From positions 744,001 through 808,000 of the forward strand of contig JAOANU010000009.1 of assembly GCA_034387635.1 (NCBI GenBank): a DNA stretch of 64,000 bases. The letters run 5' to 3'. A program made the position numbers and the translations under genes. Under the pieces are notes generated by a model. That model was not told the DNA's origin, made no database searches, and was given only the letters and a program-made list of their open reading frames with translations. Positions 33,208 to 45,389 of the stretch are shown here, piece after piece; position 1 is the stretch's first letter, and every line of letters begins with the position of its first letter. The DNA comes from Rhodosporidiobolus odoratus (taxonomy: Eukaryota > Basidiomycota > Microbotryomycetes > Sporidiobolales > Sporidiobolaceae).

Positions 33208-35568
33208 TTAGGCGAGAAGAGCAGGCACGAGCTGGCGGGTGACCTTGCCCGAGCGGTCGCTCCACTCCATGGCGCGGAACTCCTCCTCGGCCCACTTGCG
33301 CATCGCCGTCGAAGCCTTGAAGAACTGTGCGATGGGGACTTTGTCAATGGCTGACTCGGAAGGAAGAGGAAACGTGAGGGAGACTGACCTTCTTGGCGCC
33401 GTACTTCTTGATGAAATTGGGGTGCTCCACTTCGTGCTCGGGAGGGTTTTGCTGCAGCGGGTTGCTGCCGTCGGCGGCGTCGGCCTCGGCGTCCTCCCGC
33501 GGCAAGTGCAGCGAGAGTGTCGGCGAGGTGCGGACAACGTAGTCGAGCATGAGCTGGGCGGTCGGCTTGAGCTCGGCTTCCGAGTAGCCAGAGTAGTGAA
33601 CGAGGTTGGCGTCCTGCGAGACGGAACGACGGACGGGTTAGAGATTGTTGCAGCAGAGATGGGCAGGACATGCTTACCCAGTAACCCTTGCCGAGAACCT
33701 TGCGAGCAAGCCAAGCAGCTCCCGCGGCGATGAGCGACGGGGTAACAGACATGAAGCGGTGATCGACGATCGAGATCTCCATGAGGTACTTGGCCATCGT
33801 GCGAGACTGGATGTCGTAGCCGTCGGCTTTCGAGATGCGGCGGAGGAAGTTGATCGGGTTCGGGTAGGAGAGGTTGAAGCCGATGATGCCGAGAATGTAG
33901 CGCTCGGCCTTGAGGATCTCCTCGTCGGTGTAGCCGCCATCGGTCATGTAGAGGAAGTTCTGGACGGAAGGGCAGCAGACCTCTTCGTACTTGGCGGCCA
34001 CGAAGAGAGCAGTGACACCAACAAGCTGGAATTTGGTGAGGGAGACGACGCGAACAGAGAGGAAGCGGTCGATGATGTTGACGGCGAGGAAGATGGTTTC
34101 GGGCAGGAGGCGGAACTTGGTGTGAATTTCGACCAACCAGTCGACGAGGATGCCACGCATTTTCCACGTCACCTCGTTCTGGTTCGACATGTAGTCGGCA
34201 TCGGGCATGGTCGTGAGCTGGCGAGAGTAGCGGGGAATGTCAGCATAGGCGAACGGTAGGAAAAAAGTTAGCAGACAAGAGACGTACCTCGAGCTCGCGG
34301 AGGTAGTCGTATACCTCGACGACGTAAGCGCTGACCATGAGCGGGTCCTCGTCGTCATCCTTGTCCAAGTCCTCCCAACCGTCATCTTTCGGCCTTGCCT
34401 CGACCTCCGTCTCGTACTTGCTAAACTTACCCTCGACGTCAAGCTCGTCCTCCTCCTCCTCCTCGTCGTCGTCTTCCTTGAGATACTCAGGCTCACTGGT
34501 GCGGGCCTTCTTCGCTGCACGTCCACTCTGGGCGTCAAGCTCTCGTTGCGCGGCGAGCTCCGCCTCGAGCTTCTCCTCCTGCAGCCTCGCCGCCTCGAGC
34601 TCTTCAAGCGCCGCACGGTGCTTCTCCTCAGCCTCAGCACGACGAGCACGAGCATCTCGCACTGCTGGAGGGGTCTGCTTGGCAGGCTTGGCGGCGACCG
34701 GGCGAGCCGAAGTCGAGGTGTTGGTGCGCTTGCCGGCGAGGGCAGGACGACGAGCGACGGCGGCCGACGTCGACGCCTTGGTCGTACCAGAAGCAGTGCG
34801 CTTCAGCGTCCTCGTCTGCTTCGCAGGCTTGGCCTCCTCCTCGCCATCAATCGCCATCGCATCCTCCTGGTCTTCCTCAATGGTCTCCTTGACCGCACTT
34901 GTCGCGCCACCCGTTGACGACCTGGTACGGTACGTCCTGCGGGTCGTCGTCGAGCTTGCGGGCTGAGCAGCGGCGGCCTTGGTCGCGCCAGCTTTGCCCG
35001 CCGCAGCCGAAGTACCCGCCTTGGCCTTTGAGCCGTTGGTAACGTCCGAGAACGCAGAGCGCTTGCGAGTGGCGGCGGTCGAGGTACTTGCGCCCTGCAG
35101 CGATGAGAGCAAGTGTGCAAGAGGAAGTGTCAGTCAGGCTGAAACGCGACGTCGCTGCATGCAGCGACTCTCGCTCAACGAGGCGCTGAAAACGACCGAA
35201 CCGACGCGCGCCGTACCTTGTCACCGAGGACTGCCTTGCCAGTTGCAGCTGTCCGCCTAGTAGCAGCGGTCAGCGATGCCTTCTGGGCAGGCTGAGGCTT
35301 AGTCGCGGCCGAAGCTGCGTTGTTGGCCTTTGATCCAGCGACACGGTTGGTGAGGTCATTCTCAACGCCCTGTTCGAGTGCGAGAGACCTGCGGGTAGTA
35401 CGACGGGTCTGCATATCACGATGCGCAGGCAGCACGAGAAGAAGGTAAGAAAAGCGATAGGCGAGACGTGACGGGGGGGGGACAAGAGGAGTGGAGAGTT
35501 GAGCGAGCGTCAATTTTTCGTCCATCACGGTATGAGCGCGTCATGAGAGTATGGACACGTACAGCCAT
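33208..35568 (-). CDS. B-type (G2/mitotic) cyclin
   Basis: Activating partner of Cdk1 at mitotic entry. Six exons (35568-35563, 35408-35217, 35094-34288, 34217-33678, 33613-33389, 33324-33208) give 628 residues. The N-terminal half is disordered and Ala/Lys-rich. It holds a destruction-box-like RSAFSDVTN and a further RRSL motif. A helical Glu-rich stretch and an acidic region follow. The cyclin box starts at YVVEVYDYLRELE and continues DYMSNQNEVTWKMRGILVDW, LPETIFLAVNIIDRFLS, KYEEVCCPSVQNFLYMTDGG and the second fold with SRTMAKYLMEISIVDHRFM, all typical of CLB cyclins. The 6-nt first exon (ATG GCT) has a GTACGT donor; an in-frame ATG at 35414 is an alternative unspliced start. It lies 484 bp upstream of the kinase on the same strand. 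Confidence 0.92.
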
Positions 35569-36681
35569 CGTATAGTAAGCAGGTAGGGTGAATGATGTGA
35601 AAGGGGAAGGTGTGAGAGCAGGAGAGAGGGAGTGTGTTTGATGGGAGGAGGGATTCTCGAGTTGGACGACTGAGATGGGGAAGCGGGATGGGAGAAGGGG
35701 TGGGAGGCGGCTCGAGGTGTAGTGAGAGTGACTAGTGAATCACTCGTAGTCCTAGCGAGGTATAGAGAGGTAGAGAGGGGGAGAGAACTCGTGTGGGAAG
35801 GGTGAGGGCGGTGAGGTTCAGGTTGGTCGACGTCGCGGGGACTTCGAGTTTGTTTTTTCTTCCCATCGCGTCCACCTTTTCTCGTTCCATACACTCGACT
35901 GACGCGTATCCTGACTGGTACTCTCTTGATTAGATCTGTACTGCTCTGTACCTGCTACTCCTGCACGTCCACCATCCTCCTTGCTCCCTCCTCGTAGTGG
36001 TCAACTTCATTCACCAAACATGGTTCTTCGCCCCTACACACAGCTAAGCGGGCCATACTGCTTCGCGGAACTCTACGACAAGACACCTAGCAAGCCCTGC
36101 TTCAAGTCACGGAGCCGCACCTAGTCGCGTCGCCGTTGTATGCCCTCCCCCACCTCGCTTCTTCACGCGCGCTTGCCTCGTCAGGACGCTCAGCTCGGTC
36201 TTGCAAGCTGCCGAGCGCATCGCCTGTGTTGCTGCTTCAGTCCCGCTCTCGCACGCTGAGCAGACGCCAGGAATCAGGGAGCAGACCGCAGAAAAGCTGG
36301 TTTTCCGATCTTGGGCTTTTCTCTGTTAGACCGCTCTCGAGCGGCAGACGTCGGTGGTACTGCATTTTCCAAGAGGACGAGAGATACTGAGTAAGAAAGA
36401 GAGAGAGAGCTAGCAAGGGACGAAGAGAAAAGGGCCAAGAGATGCAGAACGATAGATAGAGAGAGGAAGAAGAAGACGGCGACAAAACCCCATGAACAAA
36501 GTTGAAGGGTGGATGAGAGAAAGGGTAAGAAGACGATGAGTGATGCAAACGCGGCATGTACGAGGGAAAGAAGAGAGACGTATATAGAGGGCAAAGCGAT
36601 CAACGCCGCCTCGTGACAGAGGCAAAGATAGAGGGGGAGAGAGAAAAGAGGGAAGCGAGGGCTTGCGCAGGTGCTCCCCCC
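35569..36681. other. 1.1-kb intergenic region
   Basis: Contains the cyclin promoter/leader and the 3' end of the DUF2841-like gene. It shows strand-skewed purine/pyrimidine runs but no supported gene. Confidence 0.45.
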
Positions 36682-39600
36682 TCAAGCACCCACCGCACCG
36701 AACCCACCGTCCTCGCCGCCATAGTACCCCGGCTCAAAGTTCATCATGCCCATTCCACCTCCCGTCATCCCCTCAAACCCAACCCCCATGCCCATCCCCA
36801 GGCCAAGACCCGCCAGCGAAGCATCGTCAAAGCCCGCCGCATCAGCCTGTTGCTGCTGCTGAGACTGTTGAGCTCCGAGCGCGTCGAGCTGTCGCATGTA
36901 GGCGGTCAAGTCGCCTTCGCCGCCTACTGCACCGCCCATGCCTGCATCAGCGATAGAGGCGCTGGCACCAAGCGCTGGCGAGGCGGAGTAGAACGCGTTC
37001 GGAGTACCCCCTGACGAGTGCGGGTCGGCGAGGAACTCGCCCATGCCACCGAGAGGAGAAGTCGTTCCGCCGGCGGAACCGGGGAAGAGCGAGTCGGCGC
37101 CGGCTTGAGCGTGCAAGAGGGCATCGCTGCCATTACTGGCGTGACCTGAGAAGTGCGATGCACCGTGCTGTGCGTTTGGCTGAGCTGACTCGAAGCTGTG
37201 ATGGCCAACGTAAGGCGACGAACCGTTTGCTCCGGCTGAGGCAGACGCAAAGTGCGGTGAAGCGTACGTTGCCGTTCTCGGGGTTGGGTACGCATTGTAG
37301 GCCTGTTGCTGATGCTGAGCGTGGTGCTGAGCTTGAGGGTGCGAGTGCGAGTGAGCCTGAGGGAGGTGCGGCTGTTCAAAGTCGGGAGGAAGAGAATGCG
37401 CCGCCGAGACCTGCACTTGCACCTGGACCTGAGTCGGCGGGTGACGGTGATGTTGAGGCACTTTGCCGTGGTGACCGTGGGAAGGAGCGTGCGGGTGGTG
37501 GGGTATTTGGGGTAGATGGTGGTGCGAGACTTGCTGTTGCTGGTGAGAGTGGCCGTGGTGCATGGGCACGGCGTGTGCGGATGCTGAACGAACGAGAGCT
37601 GGAGGGCCGGACGAGCCAGAATGGCCGTGCGGGTAAAGGTGGACCAGATGCGGTTGGTGCTGGGGTTGGTGATGCGGGGCGTGGTGGCTGGAAGGAATGC
37701 GTGGACGAGGCTGTCCGCCATGGGACCCTTGCGGAAGTTGTGGCAGCTGAGTTTGTTCGAATTGCTGGAGGTGATGAGGGTGGAAGACGGGCTGATGCGG
37801 GAGATGCTGCATTCCGGGTTGGTGAGGAGGTTGTGGCTGGCGCTGACCGGTGCACCCTTTCCCGATCGAAGGCGGCGTGGACGAGACCTTGAGGTTCCCC
37901 AGACCCATCGAGTCGAAGTGCTGCTGGCTCAAGCGGCTTCGGCTCTTGATCATAGCGGGGGAAGCGACCGAATCGTCGATGAGGCTCTTCTTCGCCGGCG
38001 TCATCCCGACAACCCCGGGTCCGGTACTGCTGCTGAGCGCGCTCGTACTGTAGCTCCGACTCATTCCCGGCGCTGAAGACCTGAGCGGAGAAGCTTGGTC
38101 TTGTCGAGGCGTAACGATGGCTTTTCCTCCGACGGTTGGACGCGAATATGGCGTGGCCTGATAGTGGAGCGGCACCTTCGCCGAGCTAGGGTCCAGCAAA
38201 TCAGCCTCTCCAAGGGAGCTGCGGCCGCTTTGTCGCACATTGCGAGGTCGTCCTGCGCTCGAGATGGGGCCAGCGAGGGACTGCGACCTGGTCATCCCGG
38301 CGCCTCCAGAGTCGCTGGGGCCCACCGAGGCGCTGAGACCCGGAGAGCGAATCGGTGGAGAGCTGGTCGAGGGCAACATGTCGTTCGTCGAGTGCGAGCG
38401 GGAGAGAGGGTAGGGAGCAGCGCGAGACCGAGGCGTCTGATGCGCTTGGCGATGAGGGGGAGGGGCAAGACCGTCGGCAGTACCAACTGAGCGGCGAGCG
38501 CGGTGGCGAGTGTTATGCTGCCGGGGCTCGCCGGCGTTACCGGTTTCGGCGTCATCTTCCTGTTTAGGTGCGATCCCGTTCAGGGCGACCGTGAAAGAGT
38601 CGAAAACGCCATCTGGAAAGTACCGGATGGTTAGAAATGCGGCTCCATCACGAGCGCCGGCGGTGAGGTCAAGGTACAGAGCAGGTGACGTACTGCCACC
38701 GCACCGCAGAATCGCCTTTCTCTCCTCCTTAGCTACCCTGCAAACCTCCTGCAAGACCGGGAGCTTGTCCGCGATCTGCCTCTTGTCCATGTTATCGACG
38801 GCGACCTCGAGCTCTTCGACCGGACAAGGGCTGAAGCGGACAAGATGGCAGAGTAGGGCGATTCGTTCTGTTGGAACACCAGAAGGGCGGATCAGTAGTG
38901 TTCGCGACGACACTTTACAGCACACGTACCCGGCTTGGTCAAGTGATCCGGCTCCTTATGCCGAACGCTGACCGGCCACCAGCTAGGCCTGGCATTGTCT
39001 CCCGACTGATACGGATAGTTGGTACGCTTTTGCGGCTCGACCGTGTTGATCCATGTTTTGCAGACGAGCTTCGCAGCCGAGTGGTGAAGATCGCTTATCC
39101 GACCTTCGTACCAGGCCGGAAGGGTGGCGGGCGTGAACTGCCAAGGGACGAGAGGGGTGGATGGGCGAGGAGGGGCAGCGGAAGAAGGGGTAGACGCGTA
39201 GGGCGACAACGCGGCGGCTGGAGAAGGCACTGAGGAAGCGGATGAGGCGGGGGAGGGTTGCTGGTTTGCGAGCTGAAGAGAGGGATGGGATTGAATGAGG
39301 CGGGAAGGGGGAAGACCGGGAGAATCGAGGTTGTTTGGTGCCAGTTTCGAACGGGTAGGCGTCGGCAAGAACTCATCGTATGTTTGGGACCGAGATGAAG
39401 GTAGCTCGGAGGGAACGTCGAGCTCCTCCTCCTGATCTTCGTCGTCGTCGCCGTCAACAAGGATTTCCGCCTCCGCCGGCCCCAGATCGTATACTTCGCC
39501 TTGCGGTCCAAACACTTTGTCGGCCTCGTAGACGTTCATTCCGGCCTGTGTACGCGCTGTCCGCTCATCTCGACTTCTCCTGACGCAATCCCGCGCTTGT

Positions 39601-39857
39601 TGCTGCTGATCCCGGCCAAGCCATTCTCCCAACTTTTGGCACAAGGCCTCGCTGGCGAAAACCTCTGTTTGTTCCCCAGTCGGAGAGACCCACAGAACGG
39701 CGAAGTGGGATCCGTTCCGGGCGGTGGATTGACCCAGAGAACGCAGAATCTTGCTCCGGCGGACGCGGTAGTCGCTCTCCTGCTTGATGGGCGATCGTAG
39801 CTGGGCGGGAGGGCGGTGCAGCTTAGTGTGAGTTACCGTTCTCGAATGCGACGGCAT
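36682..39857 (-). CDS. YDR124W/DUF2841-like nuclear protein, Gln/His-rich
   Basis: Two exons (39857-38930 and 38867-36682) give 1037 residues; an extra in-phase 81-nt intron near 38.6-38.7 kb would give 1010. The conserved part (about residues 265-350) contains WYEGRISDLHHSAAKLVCKT, WWPVSVRHKEPDHLTKP and ERIALLCHLVRFSP, the pattern of fungal YDR124W/AFUB_07903-like helical bundle proteins (DUF2841). An N-terminal segment has SHFAVLWVSPTGEQTEVFAS. The second half is disordered with long His/Gln/Pro runs (for example HHGHSHQQQQVSHHHLPQIP) and a Gly/Met-rich end, as in transcriptional co-regulators. Function in the family is not settled. The ATG at 39857 opens MPSHSRTVTHTKL; an upstream in-frame ATG at 40091 would add 78 residues. 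Confidence 0.75.
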
Positions 39858-41191
39858 TGCTTCGTCCAGAGGGTGTTGCTGCAAGGAGGAGGATTCCTCA
39901 AGATGTCGCGGCACAACGCGAGGAGGTACGGACGACGACGCTGAGGCGCAGATCGAGGGGTGCGACTGGCACAGGCGGGTTCCGTAACGCCTTGAACAGC
40001 GTGCGTGCAGTAATAAGCGTTGTGTGATGAGGTAGGGAGGCTGGGAGACGAATAGGTTCCTTTCTTCCCGATTCTCGATGCATGTTTTCAATTCGGCTCT
40101 CGCTAATTTACTTGGGCTTCACCCTGAGCTCTCGCAGTTCTGCCCGGGCACCGGTTCGCTGCTGCCATTGGGTTCCGGTATCACCGCTACACTTCAATTT
40201 CTACCCGCTTTTTCTCGCCTATCATAGAACTCCGTCGACTGCAGCTATAGCCTGCTAACAGCCTTGGCTGGCAAGCATGCCGCTCTGGTCACCGAGTAGC
40301 CGCAGCTGAAGCAAGTCTTTGAAGACGACTCGACACTCCGCAAGCCACACCGAGAGCCAGCCCTGGTCGACATTTACTTTTCTCCCGCGCTCGACTCTTG
40401 TATAGACCCAAAACGAATCCTGCCGCGCCTGTCTGCACCGAGCGTACCATCGGCCGATTGCAGAGTCTGAGCATGTTGCTTCAACTGGTCCCCCACTCGT
40501 CCTGCACTTCGACGACGAGCAATCGTAGAATCGTAATCGCTTGCTGCCAGCCTGCCCGCTGCAGATTGCGACGGCTGTATCGCACAGCTGGCCTGTACTG
40601 CGCATGTCACTTCCAAGCGTGAGCCATACAGAGGGAGAGTTTGTCGCTCGTGCAGAGTTCGGGCCAAGAGTGCGACATAGGCGGCTCGCGGAATGAATTG
40701 CTGATGAAGGGCAACGAGAGGAGGAATCCGAGGGGAATGATGAATTTGTCTGCGCTCGCCAGGCTGTGATCAGGCTGTATCTCAGCACATTGTCGGTAGT
40801 CCTTTGACCCGGCTGGCAGAGGAGGAGGAATCGATGAAGGTGTGAAAGGTCACAAGAGAGGGAACGGCGGACCCTCAAAGGGTGCGCTGGATGTTTGCGT
40901 CGATGTCCCCTGCGCCTGTTATTGTTGACATATCGATGTCCCTTTCCGTTCAAGCCACCCACGGGCGGGCTTCATGCTGGTACCAGGTGTCGAATCGGCG
41001 CGAGATGCAAGAGGTCGGCGACGGCTTGAAGAGCAGGAGAGCGACGTAGGTGGCTGGGCGACGTCAGAGTGTGCTGGCTGTACGGCATATAGCGCCTTAA
41101 CACGGTACAAGCGGAAGACGGTGTAATGGAGAAAGCGACTTCATCTCTATACGTTGCCCATCACTGCACAACTCGACGAGACACCTACAAG
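39858..41191. other. 1.3-kb divergent intergenic region
   Basis: Lies between the DUF2841-like gene and mL54, which are transcribed away from each other. A 235-residue minus-strand open frame at 40255-40962 has no motif or coding bias, so I treat it as chance. Confidence 0.4.
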
Positions 41192-41669
41192 ATGGCCTGC
41201 ACTTGCCGAACAACACTCTCTCTACTCCGCCAGCCAGCGATGAGTTCACTCCCCCGAGCCGTCGTCCCTACGTCTCTACGCCGGTTCTCCTCTTCGCCCA
41301 AGTCTTGGGCTGGTACCCCCGCAACTTCATCCAGGGCCACGAACGGTACGCAGTCACATCTAATCCATTGCTAGTACTACTTATGCTGAAGATCTTTCCC
41401 GACGAACAGCGCCCGCTCCTTCAACCCGTCCTCCCTCTTCCTGCCCTCCCGGTACCGTCCTCAAAGGCCTCAACTACCTCAAAGACGGTTCCGATCCAAT
41501 CGCTCAAGAAGACCACGAGTACCCAGAGTGGCTATGGACCCTCGTTGACGCGGCGCCCAAAGAAACTGCGGAAGGTGCGAACGAGGCGGAAAAGTTGCGG
41601 GTAGAAAAGAAGGAACTCAAGAGGCAACGGAAGGTGGCAATCAAGGCGGCGAACTCGCTCAAGGGATAG
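41192..41669 (+). CDS. MRPL37: Mitochondrial ribosomal protein mL54 (MRPL37)
   Basis: Large-subunit protein of the mitochondrial ribosome. Two exons (41192-41345, 41410-41669) give 137 residues. Residues 1-45 are a basic Arg/Ser-rich presequence with the cleavage-like motif LRRFSSSPKSW. The conserved core reads CPPGTVLKGLNYLKDGSDPI and EDHEYPEWLWTLVD, which is diagnostic of mL54. The C-terminus is a charged helix (EKLRVEKKELKRQRKVAIKA) ending NSLKG. The intron is 64 nt with a GTACGC donor and CAG acceptor. Length fits the family. Confidence 0.9.
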
Positions 41670-42361
41670 GTGGAATGTATCTGCTGGCTGTACCTGGACG
41701 CTCGAGCTGGCGAGGAGGACGCAGGATGTTCTTGCTTGCTGGCGGTGCGCTCTTCTTTCTTCTTCTTGCCCTTGATCAGACACGTCCCGACGACATACAG
41801 CTGCTTGCCTTATGATTCCGACGACCCCAACACTTCCTGCGGCTCCATCCCCCGCCCGCTATCAGCCCCTAGCCCGTTGCCCCATCTCGCTTGCCTTGCG
41901 GTCTCCTGGCCTTCCGCGGTCAGCTCGGCGCGGTCAGCGCTCTTTTCGGCCGTTTTGGTGCAGCTTCGGTGCAACCCGGCTCCCGACACGGCTTCTCTCC
42001 GCATCACCGACCAGCGGCTCCGCGGTTAAAACCGAGCTCCTTTTACTGGAATTCGATCTCCTAGATGGGAAGAGTCGAGCAACGCAGACGGTAAGGGTCA
42101 TGGGACGGGTGGCGGGTACCGCAGAGCAGGAACATCCATCGCGAGCGTTGACCTATGCGGTACTTCAGCTCAGCCGGTCAACGTCGAGTCAACGTCTAGT
42201 CCACAAAGGCAGAAGTTAGCAACAGGAGGCGAAGGAAAAGACACCAGCGCCCTCCAAGTTCATGGCGGTGTACACCCTCCTCTTTGTCCGTCCCTTTCCT
42301 TCGACTTTCCGTCCTCTTCGTCTGTCTTTTCAACCGGTCGCCCGTAACAACCGACGGCAAG
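41670..42361. other. Intergenic region between mL54 and the membrane protein gene
   Basis: Nearly 700 bp with no supported coding frame; presumably the mL54 3' region and the promoter of the next gene. Confidence 0.45.
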
Positions 42362-44903
42362 ATGGCGACAGCAGGGGTTGACACCGCGTTCCCAGACTTC
42401 GATGAGCTGGTAGGGCCATTCGTGCGTTCTCTTCCTTCTGAAAAGAGATGTAGAAAGCCTGGAGCAAGATGAGGGAAGTGGGAGCGCGACGGAATTGAAC
42501 TTACTCGTGCTGTGATACTAGGTCATTGGCACTCTGCTGGTGCTCTTCCTCGTACGTCTCGTCCCTTCTCGTCGGATCTTCCTTCTGTCGACGCTCGACC
42601 CTTCGCGCCTTCACCGTTGACGGCCGATAAAGGCTGACCTTGTGTTCGCTGTCTCTGGGTGTCACTAGCAAGGTATCACGCTCTACCAGTGTATGTCAGC
42701 CCGCCGCCTGTGCGGCTCCGCGCGTAGACTGACGAGGAAATTGTTCACAAGCCGTGATCTTTTGGTCGGCATGTCGGAAGGCACGCGAACCGACAAGCTG
42801 TACGCACTGCCCTACTTGATCCCCTATCGTCTTACAGCCTGACACCCGCTTACTCGCAGACATGGTCATGGTATGCTCCCGCTGTGCTATTGCCCTCCCC
42901 CTTTTCCTCCTCAGCCGCGAGGGATCCGGTTTTCCTGACCCTCTGATCTGCTCACGGCAGGTTGCGGTCGTCAACGTGATGGATATAGCCCACAGGTAAG
43001 GTTAAGCGTAGTACGAAGCAGAGTAGTGACCCTCCCTGAGATTTTTTTTCTGTGGGTTTTCAGCATCTTCTGCGTCAATACAATCTACGTCTGGTGTGTG
43101 CAGAACTTTATGAACCCTGGCATCATCGCCTTTTCTCCCTGGGTGCGTATGCCTTTCTCGCGCTTCGGTTCCTCTACTCCTGCTCGAGCGCGGCGACATG
43201 TTGACCTCCGGTTGCCCTACAGTCTTTCACCGCTGAGCCTGTTATGACCGCCATCGTCGCTACGATCGTCCACGTCTTCTGTGCGTTGTATGCCTCGTTG
43301 CCTCACCAGCTTTTGGCCTCGCCAAGCGGGAGAGCAGTACCTTGCTGAACCTTTTCGCAGATGCGCACCGTATTATCCTCGTTTCGGAGAACTCGGCCGC
43401 AGGTCGGCTCATCGCCCTCAGCATCGTTACCTTGAGTCTTGTACAATTCGGCTTCGGTGCGGCGGTCACGGGCAAGATCATCGCGTACGACAGGGAGTTC
43501 GAAAAGTTCGGTACGCCCACTCCATAGAGCAGCCCGCTCGACACCCTTACCTCTTCCTGTAGCTCCCGATCACTGACATTGTCTGCCTCAATTTCTTTGA
43601 CTCTGCGACGGTCCTTGCTGTTATCAGGCAACTGGCTCTGGGGTGCGCCATTCCGCTAGCTCATCTTGCCTCACGTAACTGATATTCTTCCCTTGCTCAC
43701 CATCTTCTTCTCCGCCTTTCCTCGCCGACGTCAGGTGCTTGTGTGTGGCTCGGGACTGCTGCCGGAGTGGATATTGTCATCGTTGTTGCCTGTCAGAACA
43801 TTTCGCTCGGGGCTTCCCGGAAGTGCTTGACTAAATCGTTGCCCCTGTAGACACGTATTTCCTAAACCAGGTAGGCTTGCTTACAGGTTCGCTGAAACGC
43901 GAATGTACTGACTATAAGGCTCTGTGCAGGTATCTGCCACGATGGCTGGTCCTTTCGAGCGGTCGACTAGGACTGTGGTCAAGGGTAAACTTGCTTCCAT
44001 TGTCTGCAATATCAAACCCACCCACCGCAGCTCGCTCATCCTCTTCTACCCGTAGTCGCCGTCCTCGTCTTGATCACCAACGGTCTGAGTGCTTCCGTCG
44101 CCGTCGTACGCTGTTTTCCCCTCGACCGTTCCTGCCCCGACTTGATCTCTCCGCCATGCTTCGCAGGTCGCCACGGTCGTCTTCGGCGTCTTCCGCAACA
44201 CCAACTTCCACGCTATTCCTCAGGTGCGACCCTCTTCATTTGACCCTTTTCATTGCCGGAGTCTGACCTTCCTAATCACGATGGCCGCGCTAGCTCACTC
44301 TCTCGAAACTGCTCACGCTCTCCCTCCTGATCTGCCTCAACGCACGCACGATCCTCGGCGAGTTGCTGGACCTCCCCGCCGACGTCTTCCATAGCCACCT
44401 CAATCGCACTCCCGGCGGTTTCGCTACGCAGCGCGACCCTTACGGCGTCGCCTCCAAGAACCACGCCCGATCCGTTCCAGGCGGTCTAGGCGCGCACAAT
44501 AAGAGTATGCGTGTGCCTCCTACCAACGGTGAGAGTGGTAGCCCGATGTACCCGGTTGTCATTGTGAGGAGTCAGGATGGAGCTGACTTTGGCACGACGA
44601 GTCGCGCGGGCAGTGTCGCGGAGAAGGACGCGAGGACGTTCGAAGATGAGCTAGAGCGCAGTACTTACTCGAGGTGCGGACTGGCCCTATATCTGCTCTG
44701 TCCCTCGCTCGCCAACCCTGTCTTCCAGCCGAACACTCACGGGCTCACTGACGATAATTCCCAGGCAGCCGTTTGTAAGGTCCACGAGCGATGCGGACGT
44801 TATCTCGGTGCGTTTCTTCCCCCCTACGCGCTGCGATTCTCGACTCATCAGCCCCCGACTGCTGATTCCTGCCTCAAAGCATCCATACGCAACCGCGGTC
44901 TGA
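42362..44903 (+). CDS. DUF6534-type multispanning membrane protein
   Basis: Basidiomycete-typical seven-helix membrane protein of unknown role. Exons resolved: 42362-42421, 42522-42551, 42669-42690, 42838-42870, 42961-42995, 43064-43142, 43223-43280, 43361-43510, 43628-43642, 43735-43791, 43851-43870, 43930-43984, 44056-44105, 44167-44223, 44294-44673 and 44765-44903. One short exon (length 3n+2) between 42691 and 42837 could not be placed; all other phases agree. Helices are visible at VIGTLLVLFLQGITLY, LADMVMVAVVNVMDIAHS, VMTAIVATIVHVFYAHRII, LIALSIVTLSLVQFGFGAAV, GVDIVIVVAYTYFLNQ, VAVLVLITNGLSASVAVATV and KLLTLSLLICLNARTILGEL. The motifs GACVWLGTAAGVD and VFRNTNFHAIPQ fit DUF6534. A cytosolic Ser/Arg-rich tail follows. 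Total about 415-430 residues. Confidence 0.78.
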
Positions 44904-45389
44904 AACCTATCTCTCCTAGTGTCGTTATTCTCGCTCTTTTATTCTTGGTCTTCACATTCATTTTTTCGTCTGCACGTCGACTTGATCGTTCTTTTCACTC
45001 GCAAGCTATTCAGCAATCTATCCAAGTCCACTATCGCTCTATTTGCCTAAGCTCTCTGCGTGAGGACCTGAGAGCCAGCTAGCGGTTGCTCTTTGCTCGT
45101 CGTTGCCAGCCCGTGCCAATATATGAAGGAAGATACGTTGCGATGATGGCTTTGCAGGTGCTAAGAGATACGATGATACAATAGGGGTAGTAGGGAACGA
45201 GGAGCCGACCGACGACGGGCAACAAAGAAACAAAGGGTATCAACCTAGACAAAAGAAGAAGGAAACTTCGGAAGAACGGAACGACGACGAGAATCGATAA
45301 AAGAAGGGAGGAAGACAGAGAGGACTGTCGGTAGTTTTTAGTACAGAATATTGAATTTGAAAAAGCTATCATCCGTATTCGCTGGCTGT
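44904..45389. other. Convergent 3' region, membrane protein / glycosyltransferase
   Basis: About 490 bp between facing stop codons, fairly A/G-rich on the plus strand near the right side; no gene seen. Confidence 0.45.

Noticed and set aside
37158..37892. Plus-strand 244-codon frame inside the DUF2841-like gene
   Set aside because: It is antisense to a His/Gln-rich low-complexity coding region and simply mirrors it.
40255..40962. Minus-strand 235-codon open frame
   Set aside because: No coding bias, no domain and no supporting splice pattern; treated as chance in an intergenic region.
43511..43642. Apparent frameshift or pseudogenisation of the DUF6534 gene
   Set aside because: A 15-nt exon with canonical GT/AG borders restores phase and the conserved motif, so no lesion is needed.
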